Shown here one piece after another: positions 29,869 through 38,812 of a DNA stretch of 64,000 bases (position 1 is its first letter; every line of letters begins with the position of its first letter). The DNA is taken from positions 1 through 64,000 of the forward strand of contig JADAKE010000022.1 of the NCBI GenBank assembly GCA_015680865.1, read 5' to 3'. The stretch comes from Enterococcus lacertideformus (GTDB lineage: Bacteria > Bacillota > Bacilli > Lactobacillales > Enterococcaceae). Under the pieces are notes generated by a model. The model ran no database searches. It had not been told where the DNA came from and saw only the letters and a list, made by a program, of their open reading frames with translations. Both the position numbers and the translations under genes were made by a program.

Positions 29869-31229
29869 TTAAGCAAGTTGTTTCGCTAATTCTTGGTATC
29901 GTTGAACTAATTCACCTATTTTTGCGGTAATTTCTTTGGTTAACGTACGAAATTTACTACTCATTTGATGCGCCAAACTTAGCTTTTCTTGAAATTCTTG
30001 TGAAGGAATCGTCACCATGGTTTGTTCCGTGCATCCCATTACCTGCATAGCCTCTAACACTTCGCCATAAGATAAGTCAGGGCAATTGCTTTGAATCGTT
30101 GAACGTCCTTCTTGCCACAATTCTTCTAACTCTCTAATGGCATCTTCATAGAGCTTTATGACGTTTTCCATTGCCATGTCAAATTTTGAAGATGCAACCT
30201 TTATAATAGTTAGCGCTTGGCTATCGTCTAAATAGATTTGTTCATTTTCAGATAAACCACCACCACTAGCGGTTAATTTTTTATGTAAAACATTTAAATT
30301 GGTAAAACTATCCATTTGAGTTTGGAGCCATTCATTGGTTTTTTTTAAATGTTGATATTCTTTTTTACCACCCATTTTATCTACACCATAATGTTCTAAT
30401 CTGCGCATCTGCATCTTATTTTCAACGATACTTTGCGCTAAAAGCGTTTGTTCGATTGAGATACCCTCATTCAAATCGGAATAAACGATGATATCTCCGT
30501 ATTTATTGATATAGTTTCCTGTATTGTCTATCTTAAACTGGTCTAAATCATGGCCAAACGTTTTCCACCCAGTATTATCAATCCCGAAGGAATAAAAGGG
30601 GAGTTTTTCTTGACCGCCTGTTAACCATCCACTCGTTACCACATCTGATGTATCATAGATATTGACAATAATCCCTTTATAATTTTTAATCTGTGCCTCC
30701 GTTAAACCTGAACCAGCAGCACCATATGTAATCGCGCATTATATCCCTTTAAAACAGCAACATAGATAGCTTCTGCGCCACCTAATGAATGCCCAGAAGT
30801 ACCAATGATAAATCCATCTTGTTTTGGATATTTTCGTTCAATTTCTCTGGCATATTCTACAGAGGTATCAAAAGCCCCTTCGGGTGTTTTTGCCTCTAGA
30901 AAAATTTCACCAACGTTTGTTTGCCAATCTCGTTTACTTGTTGTGCCTGCATACAAAATCGTTAAATCTTTTTTTACCACAGACTCTGGATAGCCTTTTA
31001 TATCTTTTAAATCTGAGTCATCCCATGTTTTATACTCATCTTTAATTTCCGCTACAGCCATGGCTTGCATACTATTTTTTCTTGGCGCTTCATCTATTTT
31101 TAACGTATCTTTGTTTGTGTCAATGGTATCTAAAACAATGTAATCAGTGTCCTTAAGACGCGTGTCTGGCTTTACTTTTCCTTCTTCTATACCATATACT
31201 TCTTTCGACAACACTCTTTTTTGATCCAT
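29869..31229 (-). pseudogene. class-3-lipase-like T7SS effector with C-terminal helical targeting region, frameshifted
   Basis: The N-terminal half is an alpha/beta-hydrolase: DLTILYAGTTSKRDWQTN, a GTSGHSLGGAEA nucleophile elbow (GxSxG, about residues 143-153), then GYNAR. A frameshift near 30733 in AATGCGCGATTAC breaks it. The second frame continues ITYGAAGSGLTEAQIKNYKGIIVNIYDTSDVVTSGWLTGG, typical of this lipase group, and holds the later catalytic Asp/His region. The last 180 or so residues are all-helical, resembling an LXG-type targeting domain placed at the C-terminus. The layout (lipase first, helical domain last, helpers and immunity gene alongside) matches the TslA-type reverse-order effector of Staphylococcus. 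Restored length is about 453 residues. Confidence 0.65.
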
Positions 31230-31748
31230 TTACTTAATCCTTCCTTCATAATAAATAACAAGATTTTCAGGAATATCTAAAGTTGTTGGAGTTTCTTTTT
31301 TTTCAAGATAAAATGGACCTTGTCCATAATGTTCTCCTACACGATACAACAATTTATTCGTTTCGGCAGAAATCGTATCTAAAGACGTTTCTTTTTCAAT
31401 TTTATCGTTTATTCTATATTTTATTTCCAAGGTGTTCATCGGACTAACTTCATACTCTGTAAACTCTATTTTTTTTATGTCTGAATATTGTCTAATCTCT
31501 TTCATTTTGTGTAAATACTCTTCTTCAGATAAAGAACCTTCACCACGATTATACGCTTTTTTTATTTCTTCAGTTTTCTTTTTATCCTTCGTATAAACCC
31601 TATAATTATTATACAAATAATTAGCTAAATCCGTTTGAATATCTAGTAACTCTTGTTTGTCTTTCTCTCTTTCCATGTACTATTTCCCCCCAATTATTAA
31701 ACCGACTAAAATGATTACAACTAAAGCTATGGATGTCTTTTTTTTCAT
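31230..31748 (-). pseudogene. membrane-anchored DUF1433-like immunity protein, one in-frame stop
   Basis: It starts at ATG 31748 behind AAAGGAGGAACG. A membrane segment follows (SIALVVIILVGLIIGG, residues 6-21), then TAG at 31680-31682 (codon 23) and the soluble part YMEREKDKQELLDIQTDL. The segment IKKIEFTEYEVSPMNTLEIKYRIND resembles DUF1433 proteins, small membrane or lipoproteins that in Staphylococcus protect against the TslA lipase. It ends one base before the lipase gene, the expected place for an immunity gene. No Cys is seen at the anchor, so this one would be a transmembrane form. Without readthrough the soluble part could only be made from the ATG at 31676, cytoplasmic. Confidence 0.55.
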
Positions 31749-31828
31749 TCGTTCCTCCTTTAAGTAAGAGTAGCTTAACTATATCATAGTTGATTTCTTT
31801 TAAAAATCACATATACACTAAAATAAAC

Positions 31829-32366
31829 TTATTCTTCGCTTGTACCAGAGCGCTTTTCTTTTAAATCTTCCATTCCTATATTGGTTATTTTCGCTTCATT
31901 TGTTTCTTCATCAACAGAAATAGAATCAGCTACAAAAACATATTCTTTTGGAATTTCACTATCAGCCTATTTACTATTTTGAAGTAATTTATACATATCC
32001 TTTGTTGTCTTCTTCATCTAAGTTTCCCAAAAAATTGAACACTTGAAATTGAGCCCAATTTTCAACTTCAATCTCAAGAGGCTCTGCACCTTTAAATAGT
32101 TGATCTGGGTTTTTTTCTACAGTTTTTTATAATCAGATAGCCTACTGTCAATCTCACAAGATAAGGAAAACTTACATCAAAATAATTAGCTAATTTCGCT
32201 CAAGAGTCATTGTCCCTAGGTAAACTATTACCATTTTCCTAGTTTGTGAGCATACTTTGAGAAATACCGAATTTCTCGCCAATGTCTTTTACCGTAATAC
32301 CTTTTTCTTAGCTCTTTTATGCGTTTTATATTGGCATTTTCCTCTAGGTTAATCCTATCATTATAA
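31829..32366 (-). pseudogene. XRE-family regulator, decayed
   Basis: Pieces in several frames give an N-terminal Cro/CI helix-turn-helix (ENANIKRIKELRK, then KGITVKDIGEKFGISQSMLTN, then ENGNSLPRDNDS, then AKLANYFDVSFPYL). A C-terminal part follows (VFNFLGNLDEEDNKGYV, then EIPKEYVFVADSISVDEE, then KITNIGMEDLKEKRSGTSEE, ending at 31829). At least three stops and one frameshift interrupt it. It faces away from the HicA-like fragment at 32482 and probably once controlled it through the palindromes between them. Confidence 0.6.
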
Positions 32367-32392
32367 AACTATCTCTCTTTTTTCAATCTTTT

Positions 32393-32465
32393 AATCTGAT
32401 TTTCAAATATTTTGTTGGCAATTCCAATATCTGATATTAAGATATATAAATCTGATTTTCAGATT
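32393..32465. promoter_or_regulatory. paired operator-like palindrome AATCTGATTTTCAGATT
   Basis: A perfect 17-bp palindrome with a 3-base centre lies at 32449-32465, and a half-matching copy AATCTGATTTTCAAAT begins at 32393. Both lie between the XRE remnant and the HicA-like start, the usual place for Cro/CI operators. Confidence 0.5.
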
Positions 32466-32481
32466 AAAAAGAGGTGTGTAC

Positions 32482-32553
32482 ATGGGTTATACAGGAAAGG
32501 AAGTAGTTAAACTCGTTGAACATACTTGGCTGTATATTTTTTGTGTACCTTAA
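32482..32553 (+). pseudogene. HicA-like toxin N-terminal fragment
   Basis: After a GAGGTG site, ATG 32482 reads MGYTGKEVVKLVEHTW. HicA mRNA interferases begin MxxTGKExxKLLExxGW. At about codon 18 the sequence passes into the 75-bp dispersed repeat (32537 on) and stops at 32553. Only the first helix remains, so no function is expected. The match is short and the call tentative. Confidence 0.35.
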
Positions 32554-32607
32554 AATCAAAAAAAGTGGAACGATAACCAGATTTTTTCTGACTATTGTCC
32601 CACTCTT
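32537..32607. repeat. dispersed 75-bp hairpin repeat, copy 2 (inverted)
   Basis: It reads TTTTTTGTGTACCTTAAAAT, then AAAAAGTGG, and ends ATTGTCCCACTCTT. It is the inverted counterpart of 20026-20100 with about 8 differences. It sits between the HicA-like fragment and the end of ytpR. Confidence 0.8.
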
Positions 32608-32633
32608 GTTTTTTCTCTCACTAGAAAGAGTCG

Positions 32634-33239
32634 CTAGTTTAAAAATGCTTCACCAATGACTGCATCGTCAGGTAATACCAGAATACCTTTTTCTTGAGGC
32701 GCATTTGGGAGCTGTAATTCTTTTGCAGAGCAAATCATTCCATGGCTTTCAACACCTCGTAATGTACCTGCCCAAATCATCATTCCATCAGGCATCATCG
32801 CACCTGGTTTGGCTACCACTACTTTTTGTCATGCTTCGATATTTGGTGCTCCACAAACGATTTGTAACTCTTCATTCTCGCCTACCTGCGTTTCAGTAAT
32901 TGAAAGATGATCAGAATCAGGATGTGGAATACAAGTTTTTACGTACCCTATAACGATTTTTGGTTCATTCTCTTGTACTAATGTTTCTGAAAAGCCAGCT
33001 TCTTTGACTAAGTGATTCAATTGTTCAACTTGTTCTTCTATCAATTTAACTTGGCCATTGCCTGTTATCGTTAAATGATCTGAAATATGGAAAAAATTCC
33101 AACCAATAATTTGACCTGTTTAATCTTTAATTTGAGCAACATTCCATTTACGAATGACCGTATTTTTAGTTCCTTTATTCTCAGAGACAATGACCATCAA
33201 AGTATCTCCAACGTGTGCTTTATTATAAGCAAAAATCAT
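32634..33239 (-). pseudogene. ytpR: YtpR-like tRNA-binding domain protein, two in-frame stops
   Basis: The 202-codon frame starts at ATG 33239 behind GGAGG and opens MIFAYNKAHVGDTLMVIV. TAA at 33120-33122 (after VAQIKD) and TGA at 32829-32831 (after GAPNIEA) interrupt it. The C-terminal OB fold of the EMAP/tRNA-binding type is clear: [40 protein letters not shown] and GMICSAKEL. Family members have Gly after GAPN(I/V)xA, so GGA to TGA is likely at the second site. The OB fold is the same as the N-terminal tRNA-binding domain of PheT. The gene's exact role is unknown. Confidence 0.8.
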
Positions 33240-33375
33240 GTTTTTTCCTCCATTATCCTTTGCTGTCATTTATCTTAACAAAAAAATTGTTTTTATGCAT
33301 GTCTTTTTTCATTCAAAAAATAAAGTGTCCGCTATTTTCCTTTCCTCTTTATTACTGGATCTTTTCTATTTTTAT

Positions 33376-33417
33376 ATAAAAAAATAGGGTGTGAAGATCA
33401 ACACGCACCCATTTTTC
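33376..33417 (-). terminator. intrinsic terminator after uspA
   Basis: On the minus strand AAAAATGGGTGCGTG pairs with CACACCCTATTTTT and is followed by a run of T. It lies 33 bases after the uspA stop. Confidence 0.75.
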
Positions 33418-33449
33418 CTAAAATTTGTTTAATTTGTTGCTTTTTATGC

Positions 33450-33891
33450 TTAGTCAGAAACAATCAAGACATCACACAATGCGCGACGAATCACGTAGCT
33501 TGACACACTACCGGTCATAAAGCGTTCTACTGCATTTAATCCTGATTGTCCCACCATGATCAAATCTATCGCATATTTTTTGGGTAAATTTATAGCCATT
33601 GATTCTCTGACAGCCCCATAAGCAAATTCCTTCGATTTTTTGATAATCAACTGATTTTCCGTACTCTTTAAATTCTTTGATCATTTGTTTAGCTGCTTCT
33701 GTTTGTTGATCCACCATCGTTTGGTCAATTGGGGCATAGCCCATGAAATTATAAAATTGTTGATCAATCACATTGGCCACATAGACGGTCCCATTGTTCC
33801 TTCTAGCTACTTCTACCGCTTTTTTAAATGCTGACAGTGCTTGTTCACTACCATCGATACCGACTAAGATATTTTTATACTCTTGTTCCAT
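33450..33891 (-). pseudogene. universal stress protein (UspA family), frameshifted
   Basis: The start is ATG 33891 behind AGGAGGGA (MEQEYKNILVGIDGSEQALSAF). The ATP-binding signature GQSGLNAVERFMTGS (G-x2-G-x9-G-S/T) lies in the second frame. The shift is at about 33626-33628: GAAGGAATTTGCTTATGG has one T more than needed to read EGIAYGAVRESMA. Restored, the protein is about 147 residues, usual for the family. Cytoplasmic nucleotide-binding stress proteins of this type are common in enterococci. It follows the thioredoxin gene, with the upstream frame overlapping its end by four bases. Confidence 0.8.
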
Positions 33892-33920
33892 CTCGATCCC
33901 TCCTAACAGTTGTCCAGATG

Positions 33921-34241
33921 TCACTTCTTTGTCACACGATTCAAGAAATCCTCAATCTCTTGTTTTGTTTTACGATCTTTGTTGACTAAACGGTCTAGCT
34001 CTTTTCCGTCTTCGATCACCACAAAGCTTGGTATTCCAAAAATGTTCCATTCAGTGGCGACATCTATGTACTTGTCACGATCCACTTCAATAAATCGCCA
34101 ATCGGAAAAATCTTTTTCAATTTCTGGCATTTGCGGTTTGATGAAGCGACAATCTCCGCACCAATCAGCAGTAAAGAAAAAAACATTCTTTCCCTTTTCC
34201 ACATAACTTGCTAATTCTTCTAAGTTTTCAGGAATAATCAT
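33921..34241 (-). CDS. thioredoxin-family protein
   Basis: A 106-residue thioredoxin fold with the redox motif WCGDC in FFTADWCGDCRFIKPQMPEIE (Cys at about 28 and 31) and the cis-proline strand IFGIPSFVVIEDGKE. The CGDC pair differs from the CGPC of housekeeping thioredoxin and points to a specialised thiol reductase. The start follows GAGGG. It is probably co-transcribed with uspA. It appears intact. Confidence 0.85.
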   Translation of the reverse strand: MIIPENLEELASYVEKGKNVFFFTADWCGDCRFIKPQMPEIEKDFSDWRFIEVDRDKYIDVATEWNIFGIPSFVVIEDGKELDRLVNKDRKTKQEIEDFLNRVTKK

Positions 34242-34419
34242 ATTTGTCCCTCTTTTCTTATTCTTATTTTTAAATTATACACCTTTCTTCCAAACTGACC
34301 AACTCCTACCCCATGATGAAAATCTATCATCCATCGCATGTGAAATACTTTTTATGAAAAATATGAGAAGGCGTTATTATTGTTTAATGACATTCTTTAA
34401 GAGTAAGATAAAAAACAAA

Positions 34420-34462
34420 GAGTGTAAAACAAAAATAAAAAACATTTTTGTTTTACACTCTA
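34420..34462 (-). terminator. bidirectional intrinsic terminator after pepA
   Basis: A long stem, AGAGTGTAAAACAAAAAT with its complement ATTTTTGTTTTACACTCT. It lies between pepA and the thioredoxin gene; the rest of 34242-34548 holds no gene. Confidence 0.75.
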
Positions 34463-34548
34463 AATACGTATACTTTGTTTAATTGCCCATGTATGTTCTT
34501 ATATATCTTTTTGATATATTATTTTACATGGTTTTTCAGCTATTATTT

Positions 34549-35629
34549 CTATTTCCCATAAACAATCGTATTAACCGTTGATTTATCTAATCCTTTTAAT
34601 GTTTGGATCAGCATTTCTCTTGCAGCTTCAAAATCACGAATGCTAAACATTGTCTGATGGGTATGGATATATCGTCCTACTACGCCAATTACTGTGCTTG
34701 GTATACCTTCATTTTGGGTATGAGCGGCACCTGCATCAGTACCACCTTTTGAAACAAAATATTGATAAGGAATGTTATTAGTCTCCGCAACATCTAATAA
34801 ATACTCACGCAATCGTGGCAACATGATCAAACCAGGGTCTTGGATACGCATCAATGTCCCTTCTCCCAAATGACCAAATGTGCCATTTTTTGTTACTGTA
34901 TCATCTGCTGCTGAGCAGTCAACTGCAAAGAATAAGTATGGTTTAAATTTATTTACTGAAGCTTTTGAACCACGTAGACCAACTTCTTCTTGAACATTTG
35001 CTCCAGCAATCAATGTATGCCCTAATTTTTCATGTTGTAGTGCTTCTAGTGCCTCTAAGACCATCGTACAACCATAACGGTTATCCCAAGATTTACTGAT
35101 AATGTTTTTGCCATTAGCTGTTTTGATGGTTTCAGCAAATGGAACGATCGTATCTCCTGGTAATACACCAAAGCTCATTGCTTCTTCACGTGACTCAAAA
35201 CCAGCATCAAATAATATATCCGTGACTTCAACTGATTTTTGACCACTTGTACCACGTAACAAATGTGGCGGAACAAGAAGAAGAAATACATGGATAGTTT
35301 TTACCTGAAGAAGTTTTCAACGTATAACGTTGTGCGGAAACAACATAAGGATTCCAACCTCCTAAAGGAACAACTTTAAATAAGCCGTTTTCTTGAATCT
35401 GTGTTAGCATAAATCCTACTTCGTCCATGTGGGCTGCTACCATTACGCGTGGGGCATCAGCTTCTTTATGTTGACGTAAGCCAAAGATCCCACCTAAGCC
35501 ATCAAGCTGTAATTCATCCACTAATGGCTCCATGTGCGCTTGCATATACGCACGAATATCTTGTTCAAAGCCACTTGTTCCTTGAAGTTCTGTTAGCTCT
35601 TTGATTCGTTGAAATGTTTTTTCATCCAT
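34549..35629 (-). pseudogene. pepA: M42-family glutamyl aminopeptidase PepA, frameshifted
   Basis: The first frame (35629 to about 35270) reads ELTELQGTSGFEQDIRAYM and VMVAAHMDEVGFM (metal-ligand His and catalytic Asp). The second carries SKSWDNRYGC (bridging Asp), ANVQEEVGLRGS (catalytic and ligand Glu), VDCSAADD and the C-terminal GRYIHTHQTMFSI (ligand His). An extra T near 35276 in TCTTGTTCCGCC shifts the frame; without it the text reads SSSVPPHLLRGTSGQK, as in the family. Restored length is about 359 residues, normal for PepA, a cytosolic tetrahedral aminopeptidase releasing N-terminal Glu/Asp. All metal ligands are kept. Confidence 0.85.
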
Positions 35630-35822
35630 AATAAAGTTCGTCTAAATTTCAGACTGTGCTCCTCTCAAATTTATAGTTGATTGACTACCTCTCACGTAGC
35701 CGATCACTCTTATTTATTATAACTTATTTTTATAAGTAGCGGTTATTTATTTCAAAGAAAAACAGAGAATATGGTAGAATAAATAAAGAGAAGCTTTTGG
35801 GACAAAAAAGGAGGTAAGACGT

Positions 35823-36182
35823 ATGTATGAAGAATGCGAATCAAGCAATTTTAAAAGCGGACTTGCTATAGGTATTGGACTGGGCTTATTGAGTGGGATT
35901 ACCTCAATGATCTGGTATCAGAGTAAAAAGACATTGTCAGCTGATCAAGTCTTAAAACAGATCAAAGAATCATTTTTAGAGGAAGGTTCAATTGAAGGTT
36001 CTTGGATTTCATTTGAGAAAGAACCCATTATAAAATTTGCAATTCATTCCAAAGCCTATCGCGGAGGAATTTCACGCATTGAAGACGGAGAAATAATTTG
36101 TTACGAATTTTTAGCCGATGCTTATACTGGTACGGTTTTAGAGATTTCAAGAAAAAAAAAAGTATTGTTTTCTATGATTTAA
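35823..36182 (+). CDS. membrane-anchored PepSY-like small protein
   Basis: 119 residues. A short N-terminus with two Cys/Glu-rich turns precedes one membrane helix (about residues 14-31, GLAIGIGLGLLSGITSMIWY). A single PepSY-like domain follows (LSADQVLKQIKESFLEEG, then IEDGEIICYEFLADAYTGTVLEISRKK). The start follows AAAGGAGGTAAGACGT, a strong site. Its stop lies 12 bases before the glycosyltransferase, so they are co-transcribed. PepSY domains often inhibit proteases or sense extracytoplasmic conditions; the function here is unknown. Confidence 0.7.
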   Translation: MYEECESSNFKSGLAIGIGLGLLSGITSMIWYQSKKTLSADQVLKQIKESFLEEGSIEGSWISFEKEPIIKFAIHSKAYRGGISRIEDGEIICYEFLADAYTGTVLEISRKKKVLFSMI

Positions 36183-36194
36183 GGAGAGTGAAAA

Positions 36195-37151
36195 ATGGAA
36201 CAACAAGAAAAAATTGCTGTTCTGATTCCTTGTTACAATGAAGAAGCGACGATTTCAACTGTCATTGCAGACTTTAAACGAGAATTACCAGAAGCAGATA
36301 TTTATGTATATGATAATAATTCAACGGACACGACTTATAAACTTGCTGTAGCCTGTGGCGCAATTGTTAAAAAAGAACCGAGACAAGGTAAAGGTAATGT
36401 GATTCGCCAAATGTTTTTTGATATCAATGCCGATTACTATATCATGGTAGATGGCGATGACACTTACCCTGCAGAAGCTGTTCATGGGTTGCTTGAAAAA
36501 CTTCGTTCTGGTGAAGCAGATATGGTGATCGGTGATCGACTTTCAAATGGTACGTATTTTGATGAAAACAAACGTCCCTTCCACGATTTTGGTAACAATT
36601 TAGTCAAAAATACGATCACACGCTTATATAAAACAAAAATACGCGATGTAATGACGGGATATCGGGGGTTTAACCGCATTTTTGTAAAAAGCTTTCCTAT
36701 CATGAGTTCTGGATTTCAAATTGAAACTGAATTAACGATTCATGCATTAGATAAAAAATTCAAGTTGGTGGAATTACCAATTGATTATCGGGATCGTCCA
36801 GAAGGCAGTGAATCAAAGCTAAATACCTTTTCTGATGGTTTCAAAGTAATTATGATGATCATTAAAATGTGGAAAGACTATAAACCCCTGATGTTTTTTG
36901 GGATATGGACCTTTTTCTTTTTTATCTTTGGACTATTTACCGGTATACCAGTCATACATGAATTCATGCTGACCCATTTCATCACACGTGTTCCTTCCGC
37001 TATTTTAAGTACAGGCTTGATGATCCTCGCCTTACTCTCACTAGTCACTGGACTTATTTTAGATACTGTAGTAACGAATTCGAAAAAAGACTATGAACTA
37101 AACCTTTATCATGTTTATCATGAATGCCAAAAACAAGAACAAAATAAATAA
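36195..37151 (+). CDS. family 2 glycosyltransferase (polyprenol-phosphate type)
   Basis: 318 residues. An N-terminal GT2 catalytic domain has IAVLIPCYNEEATISTVI, a DNNSTD nucleotide-binding turn, and the DGDDTYP metal-binding DxD at about residue 87. MTGYRGFNR and IETELTIHALDK follow. Two membrane helices lie near the C-terminus (about 235-260 and 275-300). This DPM1/GtrB/CsbB-like layout moves a sugar from a nucleotide donor to undecaprenyl phosphate for use outside the membrane. The partner flippase and transferase are not adjacent. GGAGAG precedes the start. It appears intact. Confidence 0.85.
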   Translation: MEQQEKIAVLIPCYNEEATISTVIADFKRELPEADIYVYDNNSTDTTYKLAVACGAIVKKEPRQGKGNVIRQMFFDINADYYIMVDGDDTYPAEAVHGLLEKLRSGEADMVIGDRLSNGTYFDENKRPFHDFGNNLVKNTITRLYKTKIRDVMTGYRGFNRIFVKSFPIMSSGFQIETELTIHALDKKFKLVELPIDYRDRPEGSESKLNTFSDGFKVIMMIIKMWKDYKPLMFFGIWTFFFFIFGLFTGIPVIHEFMLTHFITRVPSAILSTGLMILALLSLVTGLILDTVVTNSKKDYELNLYHVYHECQKQEQNK

Positions 37152-37195
37152 CCAAAGTTGTCGGATCATAAAATCCGACAGCTTTGGATTTTTTC
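37152..37195 (+). terminator. intrinsic terminator after the glycosyltransferase
   Basis: CCAAAGTTGTCGGA pairs with TCCGACAGCTTTGG, followed by ATTTTTT. The arms are almost perfect. Confidence 0.88.
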
Positions 37196-37289
37196 ATAGA
37201 ATTTTTATCACTAAGTGTTTATTTTGGTTTTTTACTTTACCATCCTAATCGTCGTAACTTAGCTATTGGATGAGGCGTTTGTCCCATAC

Positions 37290-37510
37290 TCTTTTTTAGT
37301 TTTAACTGTAAAAAAGAAGCTAAGACCAATTTTTGGCCATCAAGTAATACGTAGGAATTACCAGAAATCGACAAGAAATATAAAAAAATAGTTTTTTGGC
37401 TGCTGGTTGTTCCCTGCTTGGTGCTTCGCAAATTTTCGGTAAATTTTGTTTTTCAAAGATGCTTCTCTTACTTCATCGTTTATTCTTTTTTACACCTATT
37501 AAAAGATCCC
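37290..37510. repeat. diverged copy of a dispersed repeat, copy B
   Basis: This stretch matches 14310-14560 in ordered blocks (GACAAGAAA, TTGGTGCTTC, CAAATTTT, CGTTTATTC). A 64-codon minus-strand frame (37237-37431) crosses it but lacks a ribosome binding site. The surrounding 37196-37806 holds no convincing gene. Confidence 0.5.
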
Positions 37511-37806
37511 CAGATGACCTTTTTTCTATGAGCGTTTAATCTAGCTTTTTTATAGTTATTTTTCCATTTAGTTATAGTCGAATCAATGCGCATAAAATGT
37601 AAAATGTTATTTAAAAGGAATTTACACTTCAATCTACATATAAAACTAGCTGAAAAAACATTGATTCGACGCTCCTATTCTTTCATTTAAGAGAGGATGA
37701 GCTCAGAATTTCGCCTATCCAAAACCATTATATTTTCCACAGTATTATAGATTTTTCTTGTGAATATTATATGATAGTAAAATATTTGATTTTGGAGTGA
37801 GAACCT

Positions 37807-38684
37807 GTGAACAATGAGAGATACAAACAGTTAAAACAAGCGGAGTTAGGCGCTCTTATTAGCATTATTGCTTATATAGTTGTATCTATACTAAAATTAG
37901 TGGTGGGAAATATAGCAAATTCGGAAGCCTTAAGAGCTGATGGGTTAAATAATTTTACGGATATCTTGGCTTCGATAGCTGTGCTGATCGGCTTGAGAAT
38001 CTCCCGTAAGCCAGCTGATAATGAGCATCGTTACGGTCACTGGAAAGCGGAAAATATCGCAAGCTTAGTCCCTTCTTTTATTATGTTATTGGTTGGTTTA
38101 GAAGTATTGTATTCTTCCATTGTATCTATTGCAGATGAAAAAATGGAAACACCAGATTTAACTGCTGCTATCGTAGGAGTAATTTCTGCTATTATTATGT
38201 TCGGGGTTTATACTTATAACAAAAATCTTGCAGCGAAGGTCAAGAGTCCGGGATTACTTGCAGCAGCCAAGGATAACCTTAGTGATGCTTGGACAAGTAT
38301 TGGGACCGCAGTAGCTGTTTTTGCTGCTTCTTTTAACTTAGGATGGTTAGATAGTTTAGCTGCTATTATTGTTGGTTTACTGATTTTAAAAACAGCACTT
38401 GATATCTTTAGAGAAAGCTCTTTTTCTTTATCTGATGGCTTTGATCAAAAGGAACTAGAACGATACAAAGATGCGGTGGAAAAAATACCAGCAGTCCAAA
38501 GTGTCACCAGTATTAAAGGGCGTATGTATGGATCAAATACGTATGTCAATATCACGGTAACCTGGATCCCGATTTAACTGTTAAAGAAAGTCATGAGGTT
38601 TCTGATTTAATTGAGAATACTTTATTTGAGCAGTTTCAAGTACATGAAACAGATGTTCATGTCGAACCTATCGAAGAAAATTAA
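37807..38684 (+). pseudogene. cation diffusion facilitator (CDF) transporter, frameshifted near the C-terminus
   Basis: It starts at GTG 37807 behind GGAGTGAG. It has the six-helix CDF core with NSEALRADGLNNFTDI (Asp ligands in helix II) and LAAAKDNLSDAWTSIG (helix V ligands), then a cytoplasmic domain. After NITVT one C is missing in ACCTGGATCC near 38564. Restored, the sequence reads LDPDLTVKESHEVSDLIEN, then HVEPIEEN and ends at 38684 (about 292 residues). As written the product loses about 40 C-terminal residues, the metal-binding dimer domain. CDF proteins export zinc, iron or manganese in exchange for protons. Confidence 0.82.
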
Positions 38685-38812
38685 ACACCATTCTTTAATG
38701 ACAACTAGATAAATCAAACCTGTTTCATAAAAAATGATTATTTCTTCTTTTGAAACACTAAACATATTGTTGCGTTTTCATTCGCTGTCCTAGTACTTTC
38801 TTCTCATAAGTA

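Noticed and set aside
20026..32607. The whole 20-32.6 kb region as one mobile island bounded by the 75-bp inverted repeats
   Set aside because: It includes the core rlmH and htrA genes, and similar hairpins occur elsewhere (12.9 kb, 48.5 kb), so the repeats are a dispersed family and not element ends.
5038..33122. Alternative genetic code (TGA read as Gly, as in some uncultured bacteria)
   Set aside because: Many intact genes here end in TGA at the expected length, interruptions include TAA and TAG as well as frameshifts, and the gene content is plainly enterococcal.
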